From Chryseosolibacter indicum (GTDB lineage: Bacteria > Bacteroidota > Bacteroidia > Cytophagales > Cyclobacteriaceae): DNA of 64,000 nucleotides. Positions 8,983 through 16,786 of this stretch are shown here, piece by piece (positions within the stretch are counted from its first letter, which is position 1; every line of letters starts with the position of its first letter). The stretch spans positions 1-64,000 of the forward strand of contig NZ_JAHESD010000018.1 in assembly GCF_018598585.1 (NCBI RefSeq), in the 5' to 3' direction. Position numbers and translations under genes: made by a program. The notes beneath the pieces were generated by a model that was given only the letters and a program-made list of their open reading frames with translations, had not been told where the DNA came from and searched no databases.

Positions 8983-9050
8983 AAGATTAAAGCCAACTAT
9001 AGACAATGATTATCCCCCGTCGTCAAGGACTTCGGGGGATTTTCAATTTT
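8983..9050 (+). ncRNA. Candidate small RNA 2 of a tandem pair
   Basis: Same architecture as the copy 179 bp upstream: an identical 23-base 5' segment (8983-9005), then a hairpin (ATCCCCCG 9012-9019 / CGGGGGAT 9033-9040, 13-nt loop) and a T-rich tail. Relative to copy 1 the closing base pair of the loop has changed from T-A to G-C, with both sides altered, which indicates selection for the structure. The loop is the same length in both and shares GTC-AGRACT. Ends about 100 bp before the cytochrome lipoprotein gene and is separated from it by its own terminator. Confidence 0.6.
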
Positions 9051-9149
9051 ATACCCTTCCATAGTTTTGTCTCCTATTGCGTGACGCGACATCTTCATCT
9101 ACGTTTAAACATCCTTCCAATCTTTGTATAACACTTATTAATCCAGTTT

Positions 9150-9515
9150 ATGCAAAGACTTAAAATTTCAATAACAGCAGCTATAGTAGTGCTGGTTATA
9201 CTAACAGCCGGATCATGTTCCAATGATGATCTTGAAAAAATGGAAGATAAAACTTGTAGCGACGAAATAAGCTATGCAAGTGATGTCAACACAATCGTTC
9301 AAACAAAATGTGCTGTTTCTGGTTGTCATAACGGATCTTTAGGCCCGCAACGTGACTGGACTAATTTTGGTACGTTTCAATCAAGGGCACAAGCGGTAAA
9401 GCAATCAGTAGTCACTCGGCAAATGCCTCCCGCGGGAAGTCCTGTGGGGCAGCTTACAGATGACCAGATCCAAACTATTTCTTGTTGGGTAGATCAGGGA
9501 GCTAAAAACAATTAA
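9150..9515 (+). CDS. Lipoprotein c-type cytochrome-like protein with CX4CH heme motif
   Basis: 121 residues with a lipoprotein signal (LTAGSC, Cys23). The heme-binding motif is CAVSGCH (C54-H60), a CX4CH variant of the usual CX2CH; a Met-Pro-Pro at about 92 can supply the distal Met ligand. Two further cysteines (36 and 112) could form a disulfide. The protein is therefore a small membrane-anchored periplasmic electron carrier or sensor. First gene of a run with two YceI paralogues and a DUF5777 barrel, which suggests a periplasmic redox or lipid-binding role for the cluster. Its stop lies 2 bp before the next start. Confidence 0.78.
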   Translation: MQRLKISITAAIVVLVILTAGSCSNDDLEKMEDKTCSDEISYASDVNTIVQTKCAVSGCHNGSLGPQRDWTNFGTFQSRAQAVKQSVVTRQMPPAGSPVGQLTDDQIQTISCWVDQGAKNN

Positions 9516-9517
9516 TC

Positions 9518-10057
9518 TTGAAAAAGAAAATTCAACTAGTTGTCTATTTGGCCCTGGCTTGTAGTGCTGTACAGGCGCAGAAGTTTGTTTCTGAAAAGAA
9601 CTCAATATCTTTTTTCTCAGACGCGGCCATTGAAGATATAGCAGCCGTTAATAACAAGTGCTCCAGTATTTTTAATGCTGCTACTGGTGATATTGTATTC
9701 TCTGTTCCTATAAACGGTTTTGAGTTTGAAAAGTCTTTAATGCAGGAACACTTTAATGAAAAGTACATGGAGTCTGATAAATATCCTAAGTCAACTTTTC
9801 AGGGAGCCATTGCAGGTTTTGACATCTCAAAAAAGGAGATTCAAAATGTTAGCGCTTCAGGGAAATTAACTATCCATGGTGTTACTAAAGACTTAACAAT
9901 ACCAGGAACGATACAACAACAAGGAGACAAGCTTTTGCTGAAGGCAAAATTTGTAGTAAAGCTTGTCGATTATAAGATCACCATTCCTCAATTACTATGG
10001 CAAAATATAGCTGAACAGGTAGACGTAACTATTGATTTTACCTTTAAACCCCAATAA
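9518..10057 (+). CDS. YceI-family periplasmic protein (copy 1)
   Basis: 179 residues, TTG start 2 bp after the cytochrome stop, so coupled translation is likely. Signal peptide ends near VQAQ (about residue 20). The lipocalin-like YceI domain is complete: FVSEKNSISFFSD, FNEKYMESDKYPKSTFQG and GKLTIHGVTKDLTIPG. YceI proteins bind long isoprenoid or other lipids in a beta-barrel. It is a clear paralogue of the next gene, and both retain the signature segments. Confidence 0.9.
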   Translation: MKKKIQLVVYLALACSAVQAQKFVSEKNSISFFSDAAIEDIAAVNNKCSSIFNAATGDIVFSVPINGFEFEKSLMQEHFNEKYMESDKYPKSTFQGAIAGFDISKKEIQNVSASGKLTIHGVTKDLTIPGTIQQQGDKLLLKAKFVVKLVDYKITIPQLLWQNIAEQVDVTIDFTFKPQ

Positions 10058-10065
10058 ATGTAGCA

Positions 10066-10602
10066 ATGAGAAAGTACGTGGTTCTTTATCTGTTTATACT
10101 CATCTCCGGTATTTTAAACGCGCAGCGATACACATCCGAAAAGGGACATATTACTTTCTTTTCCGATGCTACCATCGAAGATATTGAGGCCGAAAATACC
10201 ATCGTTGGAAGCTTGTTTAACGCAACATCAGGAGAGGTAGTATATATAATAAAGATTCGTGATTTTGTCTTTGACAAAGCCTTAATGCGCGAACATTTCA
10301 ATGAAAAGTATATGGAGTCTGAAAAATACCCAAAGGCAACTTTTCAGGGGCGAGTAGTAGGTTTCAAGCCAGATATTATCGGAGCACAGAAGGTTAGGGC
10401 TGTTGGAAAACTATCTATGCATGGCGTGGTAAGGGATATTGATGTACCAGGCAGTGCTGAAAATGTGAATGGCAAGATTCATATGAAATCTAAGTTTATT
10501 ATGAAGCTTGAAGATTATAATATTAAAATACCTACACTTGTATGGCAGAATATAGCAGAGCAAATAGAGGTAAGCGTAGATTTTATTTATAAACCGGCAT
10601 AA
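10066..10602 (+). CDS. YceI-family periplasmic protein (copy 2)
   Basis: 178 residues, ATG start 8 bp after the first YceI gene. Signal peptide ends at about LNAQ. It aligns with the previous protein along its whole length (shared REHFNEKYMESEKYPKATFQ, SMHGVVRDIDVPG, IPTLVWQNIAEQ segments, the last with a single change), so the pair arose by tandem duplication and has since diverged. The two may bind different lipids or act as partners; the sequence does not decide. Confidence 0.9.
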   Translation: MRKYVVLYLFILISGILNAQRYTSEKGHITFFSDATIEDIEAENTIVGSLFNATSGEVVYIIKIRDFVFDKALMREHFNEKYMESEKYPKATFQGRVVGFKPDIIGAQKVRAVGKLSMHGVVRDIDVPGSAENVNGKIHMKSKFIMKLEDYNIKIPTLVWQNIAEQIEVSVDFIYKPA

Positions 10603-10667
10603 ACACTATAGTTAATTAAGTAATACAATTTACAATCCTAGGTCACACGAGCTAATAAATTTAACTT

Positions 10668-11552
10668 ATGAAAAAACACTTCCTTATTGTTCTCGCTTTG
10701 TTCTTTGGCAACTATCTTTTGATGGCGCAGGATGATCTGATGAAAGAATTGGAACAGAGTCAGGATAAAGACACTGAATATGCCTTTCAAACTTTTAAAG
10801 GTACAAGACTGGTAAATGGCCATACAATAGAAACGAAAAACAAAGGAACACTTGAATTTATTTTTGCCCATCGTTTCGGGCCGGTAAACGGTGGTTTATA
10901 CGAATTGTTTGGTCTCGATGATGCTTATGTAAGGCTCGGTCTCGATTATGGTATCACAGATAACCTTAGTGTTAGTATTGGGAGAAACTCTGTCGACAAA
11001 ACTATGGATGGCTATGTAAAGTATAAATTATTGAGACAAAGTAAAGGGGCAAGAAATTTTCCCTTAACAATTACTGCCCTTGGAGGTACTGCTTATAAGA
11101 CCTCACCTAAGAAAGAAGATGCGCTGCCAGGTTTCGAGAATGTTCACCGGTTAGCATATGTAGGTCAGTTATTAATTGCCAGAAAAATAACACCGAGTCT
11201 ATCATTGCAAATCATGCCTTCGTTTGTTCACAGAAATGCAGTTAATAAATCATTTGAAAACAATGATGATATTGCCATAGGAGCAGGGGGTAGAATTAAA
11301 CTTACTAAAAGTGTTGCCTTTACAAGTGAGTACTATTACCGACTCAACGTGCCGGACGGAAATCCTTACAAGAACACACTTGGCTTTGGAATTGACATAG
11401 AAACAGGAGGACATGTTTTCCAGATTGTGATGACCAATACGCGTGGTCTAACGGAGCGGGCCTTCCTTACTGAAACAGAAGGAGATTTTGGCGATGGAGA
11501 TATTCATTTCGGATTTAATGTAACCCGAACGTTTCAGCTGAAGCGTAAATAA
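10668..11552 (+). CDS. DUF5777-family outer-membrane beta-barrel protein
   Basis: 294 residues with a signal peptide (ends MAQ, about residue 21). The mature part consists of alternating amphipathic strands, starting with FKGTRLVNGHTIETKNKGTLEF and containing HRFGPVNGGLYELFGLDDAYVRLGLDYGITDN, which I associate with DUF5777 barrels that accompany YceI and cytochrome genes in this phylum. Ends with a barrel-type aromatic strand (FGFNVTRTFQL). Function unknown; probably an outer-membrane partner of the lipoprotein cytochrome and YceI pair upstream (65-bp gap). Confidence 0.75.
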   Translation: MKKHFLIVLALFFGNYLLMAQDDLMKELEQSQDKDTEYAFQTFKGTRLVNGHTIETKNKGTLEFIFAHRFGPVNGGLYELFGLDDAYVRLGLDYGITDNLSVSIGRNSVDKTMDGYVKYKLLRQSKGARNFPLTITALGGTAYKTSPKKEDALPGFENVHRLAYVGQLLIARKITPSLSLQIMPSFVHRNAVNKSFENNDDIAIGAGGRIKLTKSVAFTSEYYYRLNVPDGNPYKNTLGFGIDIETGGHVFQIVMTNTRGLTERAFLTETEGDFGDGDIHFGFNVTRTFQLKRK

Positions 11553-11630
11553 TTCTGCTCGCGTTACTTTATGTCTTGAAAAGACAATTCTGTTTTTTAC
11601 TTTTAATGTTCATTGAAGTAAAAAACAAAG

Positions 11631-13040
11631 TTGTTACTATTTTCTATTATTGGTTATCTGGTGCTTACCATAGTGGTAGGCTTCTGGTCTTCAAGAAGAG
11701 TCAATACATCATCAGACTATATGTTGGCAGGCAGAAGCCTGCCGTTAATGCTAAGCTCTTCCGCCATGTTTGCAACATGGTTTGGGTCAGAGACAGTTTT
11801 TGGAGCATCGTCTGAGTTTTTAGAAGGAGGCTTATATGCAGTTATTGAAGACCCCTTTGGCGCAGCTCTGTGTCTCATACTCTTTGGACTCTTCTTCGCG
11901 CCAAGACTCTACAAGATGAATTTACTTACACTTGGTGATTTTTTTCGCGTCAGGTTTGGTAAGAATACAGAGTTGGTTGCAAGTTTTTTCCTGGCTCCCC
12001 CTTATGTCGGCTATATTGCTGCCCAGCTTGTTGCTATGGGATTAATCATTCATGTAGTTACTGGTTTGGTACTTTGGCAAGGTGTTGTAATCAGTGCGGT
12101 TGTAGTTACGATCTACACGTACGTGGGCGGTATGTGGGCTATCACGATTACTGACTTCATTCAAACTGTAATTATTATTGGCGGACTGCTTGTGCTGGCA
12201 GTAATTATGGGTGATAAAGCAGGAGGAGTTACGCATGTTCTGTCACAGGTTCCACAGGAAGACCTTAAGTTCTTGCCTTCATTAGATTTGAAGGAGATAC
12301 TCACTTACGTTGCAGCTTGGAGTGTGTTGGGGCTTGGTTCGCTTCCTTCACAGGATGTGTTTCAGCGTTCCATGTCGTCAAAATCAGCGAAAGTCGCAGA
12401 GTGGTCTTGCTACATAGCGGCATTACTCTACCTTACCATTGCTATGCTTCCGTTGTTTATCAGCCTTTGCACCAAAATGCTTTACCCTGAGCAGATAACA
12501 GGAGATACCCAGCTCACCCTTCCAAATATGGTGTTAAAGCACACGTCCCTTCCTGTTCAGATCCTTTTTTTCGGCTCCTTGATTTCTGCCATCATGAGCA
12601 CTACCAGCTCTTCCATTCTTGCTCCTGCAGCAATTTTTTCTGAAAATCTTATCAGACCCTTATCAAAACGGAGGTTTACAGACAAGCAACTTCTTAACAT
12701 CACGAGAATATGCGTTCTCTTATTTAGCATTGTTTCTACTATAATGACTTGTCTTCGGTCAAACATTTATGAGCTGGTAGGTGAGTCGTCAATCCTAAGC
12801 CTTGTTTCATTATTTGCACCGCTTACGTTTGGATTGTACTGGAAACGTGCAAATGCCGCTGGAGCATTACTCTCCATGCTTTTAGGTATGGTTACCTGGA
12901 TAATATTTGAATTTAGCCATTCTTCGTGGCCTTCTTTAGTACCAGCAACTATTGTGAGTATATTTGCGTTGATTGCAGGAAGCCTTTTATGGACACCAAA
13001 AGTAGAACATGGTAAAAATAGAACTCAACCGATTGAATGA
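11631..13040 (+). CDS. Sodium:solute symporter family protein
   Basis: 469 residues, about 13 membrane helices. The N-terminus has the family hallmark DYMLAGRSLPL after the first helix, and helix 2 carries SSSAMFATWFGSETVFG. GSLPSQDVFQRSMSSKSAKVAEWS matches the conserved central signature of the SSS family (GxxxPQxxxRxxxxxS type). Members co-transport sugars, amino acids, nucleosides or carboxylates with sodium; the substrate is not clear here. The frame opens with TTG, the only suitable start after an in-frame stop at 11619. The 3' end overlaps the OsmC gene by 32 bp. Confidence 0.9.
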   Translation: MLLFSIIGYLVLTIVVGFWSSRRVNTSSDYMLAGRSLPLMLSSSAMFATWFGSETVFGASSEFLEGGLYAVIEDPFGAALCLILFGLFFAPRLYKMNLLTLGDFFRVRFGKNTELVASFFLAPPYVGYIAAQLVAMGLIIHVVTGLVLWQGVVISAVVVTIYTYVGGMWAITITDFIQTVIIIGGLLVLAVIMGDKAGGVTHVLSQVPQEDLKFLPSLDLKEILTYVAAWSVLGLGSLPSQDVFQRSMSSKSAKVAEWSCYIAALLYLTIAMLPLFISLCTKMLYPEQITGDTQLTLPNMVLKHTSLPVQILFFGSLISAIMSTTSSSILAPAAIFSENLIRPLSKRRFTDKQLLNITRICVLLFSIVSTIMTCLRSNIYELVGESSILSLVSLFAPLTFGLYWKRANAAGALLSMLLGMVTWIIFEFSHSSWPSLVPATIVSIFALIAGSLLWTPKVEHGKNRTQPIE

Positions 13041-13431
13041 TGCTTATCATTTTGAAGCATTAAATGAACAGGGGAATAAAGTATACATGGATGCATCGCC
13101 TGACGTTGGAGGCGAAAACCTGGGCATGCGTCCTATGCAAATGTTGCTCGCTGCCATGGGTGGTTGCAGCGCCATTGATGTTATAGGTATTCTAAAAAAA
13201 CAAAAGCAGGACCTTAAGGATATTAAGATTACCGTAACAGGTGAGCGTGAGCAAGATGCAGTGCCATCTCTTTATGTTGAAGTACATGCTCATTTTAAAT
13301 TATTCGGAAATATTGATAAGGATAAAGCCAATAAGGCAGTAAGTTTGTCAATAGAGAAATATTGTTCAGTAGCAAAGACACTCGAGGCTAAAGCCAAAAT
13401 AACATATAGCATAGAAATTATTCCAGCGTAA
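13009..13431 (+). CDS. OsmC-family peroxide-reducing protein
   Basis: 140 residues, cytosolic. The two cysteines characteristic of OsmC/Ohr proteins are present: C53 in MGGCSAIDV and C119 in EKYCSVAKTL. The fold is expected to be a dimer that reduces organic hydroperoxides with thiols. The ATG lies inside the end of the symporter gene, and the stop overlaps the next gene by one base (TAATG), so symporter, OsmC and sulfhydrylase form one tightly packed unit. Confidence 0.9.
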   Translation: MVKIELNRLNDAYHFEALNEQGNKVYMDASPDVGGENLGMRPMQMLLAAMGGCSAIDVIGILKKQKQDLKDIKITVTGEREQDAVPSLYVEVHAHFKLFGNIDKDKANKAVSLSIEKYCSVAKTLEAKAKITYSIEIIPA

Positions 13432-14615
13432 TGAGCGAAGAAAGAAGTTTTGAAACCGATGCGATTCGTCTCCAACACGAGCGCACAGATTTCCGTGAAC
13501 ATTCCGTTCCCCTTTACCTAACATCAAGTTTTGTATTTGAAAGTGCTGAGCAGGCTCGTGCCATGTTCGCGGATGAGATACCTGGTAACATCTACAGCAG
13601 ATACTCAAATCCCAACACCAATGAATTTGTTGAGAAGCTTTGTGCTATGGAGGGTACTGAAGATGGTATAGCTACTGCATCAGGAATGGCAGCAATGTAT
13701 TGCAGCATGGCGGGCTTGTTAAAATCAGGAGACCATGTGCTCGCATGCCGTTCGGTATTTGGGTCAACCCATCAAATACTGAATACGATATTTCCAAAGT
13801 TCGGCATATCACATACTTATGCTGACATTAACGAACCAGATAGCTGGGAAGGTAAAATTCAAAAGAACACAAAGATGATCTTTGTAGAAACACCTTCTAA
13901 TCCCGCACTTGATATCCTTGATCTCGAATGGTTGGGTAAGCTTGCATCTAAACACAATCTCATTCTTAATGTTGATAATTGTTTTGCAACACCTTATTTA
14001 CAAAACCCAGCAAAGTGGGGTGCGCATATTGTAACCCATTCTGCTACCAAGTTTATGGATGGGCAGGGTAGAGTTATTGGTGGCGCTATACTGGGTAAAA
14101 AGGAACTGATTAAAGAAATAAGATTTTTTGCAAGGCATACCGGGCCCAGCATGTCGCCTTTTAATGCCTGGGTGTTGTCGAAGAGTCTTGAGACGCTGGC
14201 GGTAAGAATGGACAGGCATTGTGATAACGCGCTTGCTATTGCGCAATACCTCGAACAGCATCATGATGTAGCCAAAGTGAAATATCCTTTTCTAAATTCT
14301 CATCCACAACATGCATTAGCAAAGAAGCAGATGAGAAAGGGAGGAGGCTTAGTAACTTTTGAAATTAAAGGAGGCCTCGAGCAGGGCAGAAGATTTCTGA
14401 ATTCACTCAAGCTTATATCGCACACGCCAAACCTTGGTGACACAAGAACAATTGCCATACATCCTGCATCTACAACACATTCAAAATTAACAGATCAGGA
14501 ACGTGCAGCGGTAGGTATCATGCCTGGATTAATAAGAATTTCTGCCGGGCTTGAAAACGTAAACGATATTATAGCTGATATCGGTCAGGCCATTGCAAGT
14601 AGCAAGTTAGTCTGA
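13431..14615 (+). CDS. metZ: O-succinylhomoserine sulfhydrylase-like PLP enzyme
   Basis: 394 residues of the Cys/Met metabolism PLP family (aspartate aminotransferase fold). The PLP lysine is K207 in HSATKFMDGQGRVIGGA; the GQGRxxGG continuation is typical of MetZ rather than MetB. YSRYSNPNTNEFVEKLCAMEG and SGMAAMYCSMAGLLKSGDHV are the N-terminal signatures. MetZ makes homocysteine directly from an acylhomoserine and sulfide. The OsmC neighbour handles thiol-linked peroxide, which fits sulfur metabolism. Cystathionine gamma-synthase or lyase activity is the main alternative. Confidence 0.85.
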   Translation: MSEERSFETDAIRLQHERTDFREHSVPLYLTSSFVFESAEQARAMFADEIPGNIYSRYSNPNTNEFVEKLCAMEGTEDGIATASGMAAMYCSMAGLLKSGDHVLACRSVFGSTHQILNTIFPKFGISHTYADINEPDSWEGKIQKNTKMIFVETPSNPALDILDLEWLGKLASKHNLILNVDNCFATPYLQNPAKWGAHIVTHSATKFMDGQGRVIGGAILGKKELIKEIRFFARHTGPSMSPFNAWVLSKSLETLAVRMDRHCDNALAIAQYLEQHHDVAKVKYPFLNSHPQHALAKKQMRKGGGLVTFEIKGGLEQGRRFLNSLKLISHTPNLGDTRTIAIHPASTTHSKLTDQERAAVGIMPGLIRISAGLENVNDIIADIGQAIASSKLV

Positions 14616-14645
14616 TAGCATAGTATAGTAAGGCACACATGCTCC

Positions 14646-14694
14646 TTATAAAATTAAAAAGGCTTCAATTACTGAGGCCTTTTTAATTTTATAA
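14646..14694. terminator. Bidirectional intrinsic terminator
   Basis: A long near-perfect hairpin (TATAAAATTAAAAAGGC arm, AATTAC loop region) with A-rich and T-rich flanks. It can end the metZ unit on the plus strand and also the ThiF/MoeB gene arriving from the other side. Confidence 0.88.
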
Positions 14695-14809
14695 ATGATG
14701 GGAAGATTTAAGTCCTTTGGATGTTAAATTAAGACATGTGTAATTACTCACGAGGAGCTTCACCCTGATAAATCAGCTATCCGTGCATTGTAAACGCTAA
14801 AGGAGGAAA

Positions 14810-15967
14810 TTAGTAAACAGGCATTGCAGGGTCAATTTCCCTTGCCCACGCTAAAATTCCACCTCTAAGATTATAAAGATTATCGAGTCCATGGTTCTTC
14901 TCTAACCAAAGCAACATATCACCACTTCGCTTGCCGCTGCGGCAATGAATAATAACCTGTTTATCTTTCGCTATCTTGTCAACATTGTTTGGTATTTCCG
15001 ACATAGGAATGAGTTCACCTTCAATATTGCAGATATCATATTCGTAGGGTTCGCGCACATCAATAAGTTGAAAGTCAGCACCTTCTTCTTTAAGTTTTTG
15101 CAATTCCTGTACAGTGATCTCTTTCATAACCTGATCTTTTTTTGTGTTCAAAGATTTGATATTATCCTGACTTATGCCACAAAAATCTTCATAATCAATT
15201 AAAGATTTTATTGATTCCCTGGCATTTCTATTCTTTATCGAAATTTTGGTTTGTTCCATCTGTAACCCGTCAAATATCAAAAGTTGGTTTGCTAATGGTT
15301 CACCTTTCGCCGCAATAATTTTAATTACTTCAAGAGCCTGCATACTTCCTATAATTCCAGGAAGCACACCGATTACGCCTGCCTGGCTGCAATCCGGCAC
15401 GGCTTCAGGAGGGGGCGGCTCTGGGAAAAGGTCACGGTAGTTAGCACTATAATCCCCATCTTCCTGCTTCAGATTAAAAACTGCAACCTGTCCTTCAAAC
15501 TCCAGGATGGACCCATATACAAGGGGTTTGTTTAAAATTACGCAAGCATCATTGAGTAGATATCGTGTTGGAAAATTGTCTGTACCATCAAGTACTACAT
15601 TATAAGGCGTAATTATAGAAAGCGCATTCTCAGAAGTAATCTTCTCTTTATAGACGGCAATCTGACTATGGGGATTAATTAGCTTTAACCTTTGCGCTGC
15701 CTGCTCCGCTTTACTTTTTCCCAAGTCATCTTCTGTATACAAAACCTGACGTTGAAGATTTGAAATATCGACAACATCATGATCAACAATTCCAATAGAG
15801 CCAACTCCCGCGGCAGCAAGATACAGAAGGGCAGGGGAGCCAAGGCCACCTGCACCTACCACCAGAACTTTTGAAGCCTTAAGCCTTTGTTGTGCTTCTA
15901 CTCCAAAACCTTTTAATATAAGGTGCCTGTTGTAGCGTTTAAGTTCTTCTAAAGATAATATTGACAT
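14810..15967 (-). CDS. ThiF/MoeB-type adenylyltransferase fused to a rhodanese domain
   Basis: 385 residues. The E1-like domain (about 1-255) has the nucleotide loop VGAGGLGSP (37-45), DxVDxSNLQRQ (64-74) and the conserved Cys in VPDCSQAGV (C193). No CxxC zinc pairs as in classical MoeB are seen. The C-terminal rhodanese (about 285-385) has LIDVREPYEYDI and the active loop HCRSGKRS with C342. Such proteins adenylate the C-terminal Gly of ThiS or MoaD and pass sulfur to it for thiamine or molybdopterin synthesis. Which carrier it serves is not clear because no thi or moa gene is nearby. A full promoter lies so close to the ATG that the mRNA may be leaderless. Confidence 0.88.
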   Translation of the reverse strand: MSILSLEELKRYNRHLILKGFGVEAQQRLKASKVLVVGAGGLGSPALLYLAAAGVGSIGIVDHDVVDISNLQRQVLYTEDDLGKSKAEQAAQRLKLINPHSQIAVYKEKITSENALSIITPYNVVLDGTDNFPTRYLLNDACVILNKPLVYGSILEFEGQVAVFNLKQEDGDYSANYRDLFPEPPPPEAVPDCSQAGVIGVLPGIIGSMQALEVIKIIAAKGEPLANQLLIFDGLQMEQTKISIKNRNARESIKSLIDYEDFCGISQDNIKSLNTKKDQVMKEITVQELQKLKEEGADFQLIDVREPYEYDICNIEGELIPMSEIPNNVDKIAKDKQVIIHCRSGKRSGDMLLWLEKNHGLDNLYNLRGGILAWAREIDPAMPVY

Positions 15968-15972
15968 TATAT

Positions 15973-16002
15973 CAAAGGTAATTGCGATCTTTAAATTGCC
16001 AA
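15973..16002 (-). promoter_or_regulatory. Promoter of the ThiF/MoeB gene, probably leaderless
   Basis: On the minus strand TTTG (16003-16000), a 19-bp spacer and TACCTTTG (15980-15973) match the Bacteroidota consensus exactly. The start ATG begins only 5 bp after the -7 box, so transcription should start at or within a base or two of the start codon. Confidence 0.65.
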
Positions 16003-16069
16003 ATCCGTAAATGGTATAGAATATAAATAAATGGCGCTATAATTGCTGCTCACACCCCAAACCCTAGAT

Positions 16070-16786
16070 ATGGCAAAAATCTTTACCCTCTTTTTGTTGG
16101 TCATGCTTTTGAACGTACCTGTGTTTGCACAGATAGATGAAATTAAAAGCGCATCTCGTTCAAATAGCAACTTGGATGGAATATCAGGAAGTGGCTCTGG
16201 TCTTGTTGTAGATCTGTTTTTCAATTTCATGCTTAGTGGTATGATTGAAACGCAGCAACAAAAACTTGCACAAAAAGAAGATAATCCCAGTATCGTTTCT
16301 CTTGATGTTATTCTGCAAACTGCAGTACACCCTACTGATTATTATATCGTAAATCCCAGGGTACGGGCAAACTGGGGGTTGTTCTCAACGGACTTTCGCC
16401 TAAACTATCTTATCAGGGACGACATTGATGGCGTACAATATTTAAGAACGAATGACTGGCAAATCCTGCAACTCAACCTTATAACAAAGAAAGATGTTAC
16501 ACTACGCGTTGGTGGAGGTTTTATGCAGGAAGCTTTTAATGATCATTCTGCTTTCACGGAATGGACAGTAGGCGTTCAGGCATTCCCTGTAAATAGTAAA
16601 ATGGGAGGTGCCTTCGAATATAGAGATGCTGAGCCAAGGAAAGAGGTCAGTGCACAGGCCCTGTTCAAATTATTTGATTTTCGAGCCCTTCATGGATATT
16701 TTTCCGCCGGAGCTGTATATCAGCGGTATTATCGCAGTATTAGTACCTGGGGCCTTCAGGGTGGCTTAATTTGCAGACTTTATTAA
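16070..16786 (+). CDS. Exported protein of unknown function
   Basis: 238 residues from the ATG at 16070; a longer frame from a TTG at 16043 is possible, but the ATG gives a standard signal peptide (MAKIFTLFLLVML, cleavage after FAQ). The mature part has a Ser/Gly-rich start, an amphipathic segment and alternating strands with aromatic ends (VRANWGLFSTDFRLNYLI, GGFMQEAFNDH, GYFSAGAVYQRYYRS), so an outer-membrane-associated beta-protein is likely. Not recognised as a named family. The 3' end overlaps that of the convergent lhgO by 4 bp. Confidence 0.7.
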   Translation: MAKIFTLFLLVMLLNVPVFAQIDEIKSASRSNSNLDGISGSGSGLVVDLFFNFMLSGMIETQQQKLAQKEDNPSIVSLDVILQTAVHPTDYYIVNPRVRANWGLFSTDFRLNYLIRDDIDGVQYLRTNDWQILQLNLITKKDVTLRVGGGFMQEAFNDHSAFTEWTVGVQAFPVNSKMGGAFEYRDAEPRKEVSAQALFKLFDFRALHGYFSAGAVYQRYYRSISTWGLQGGLICRLY

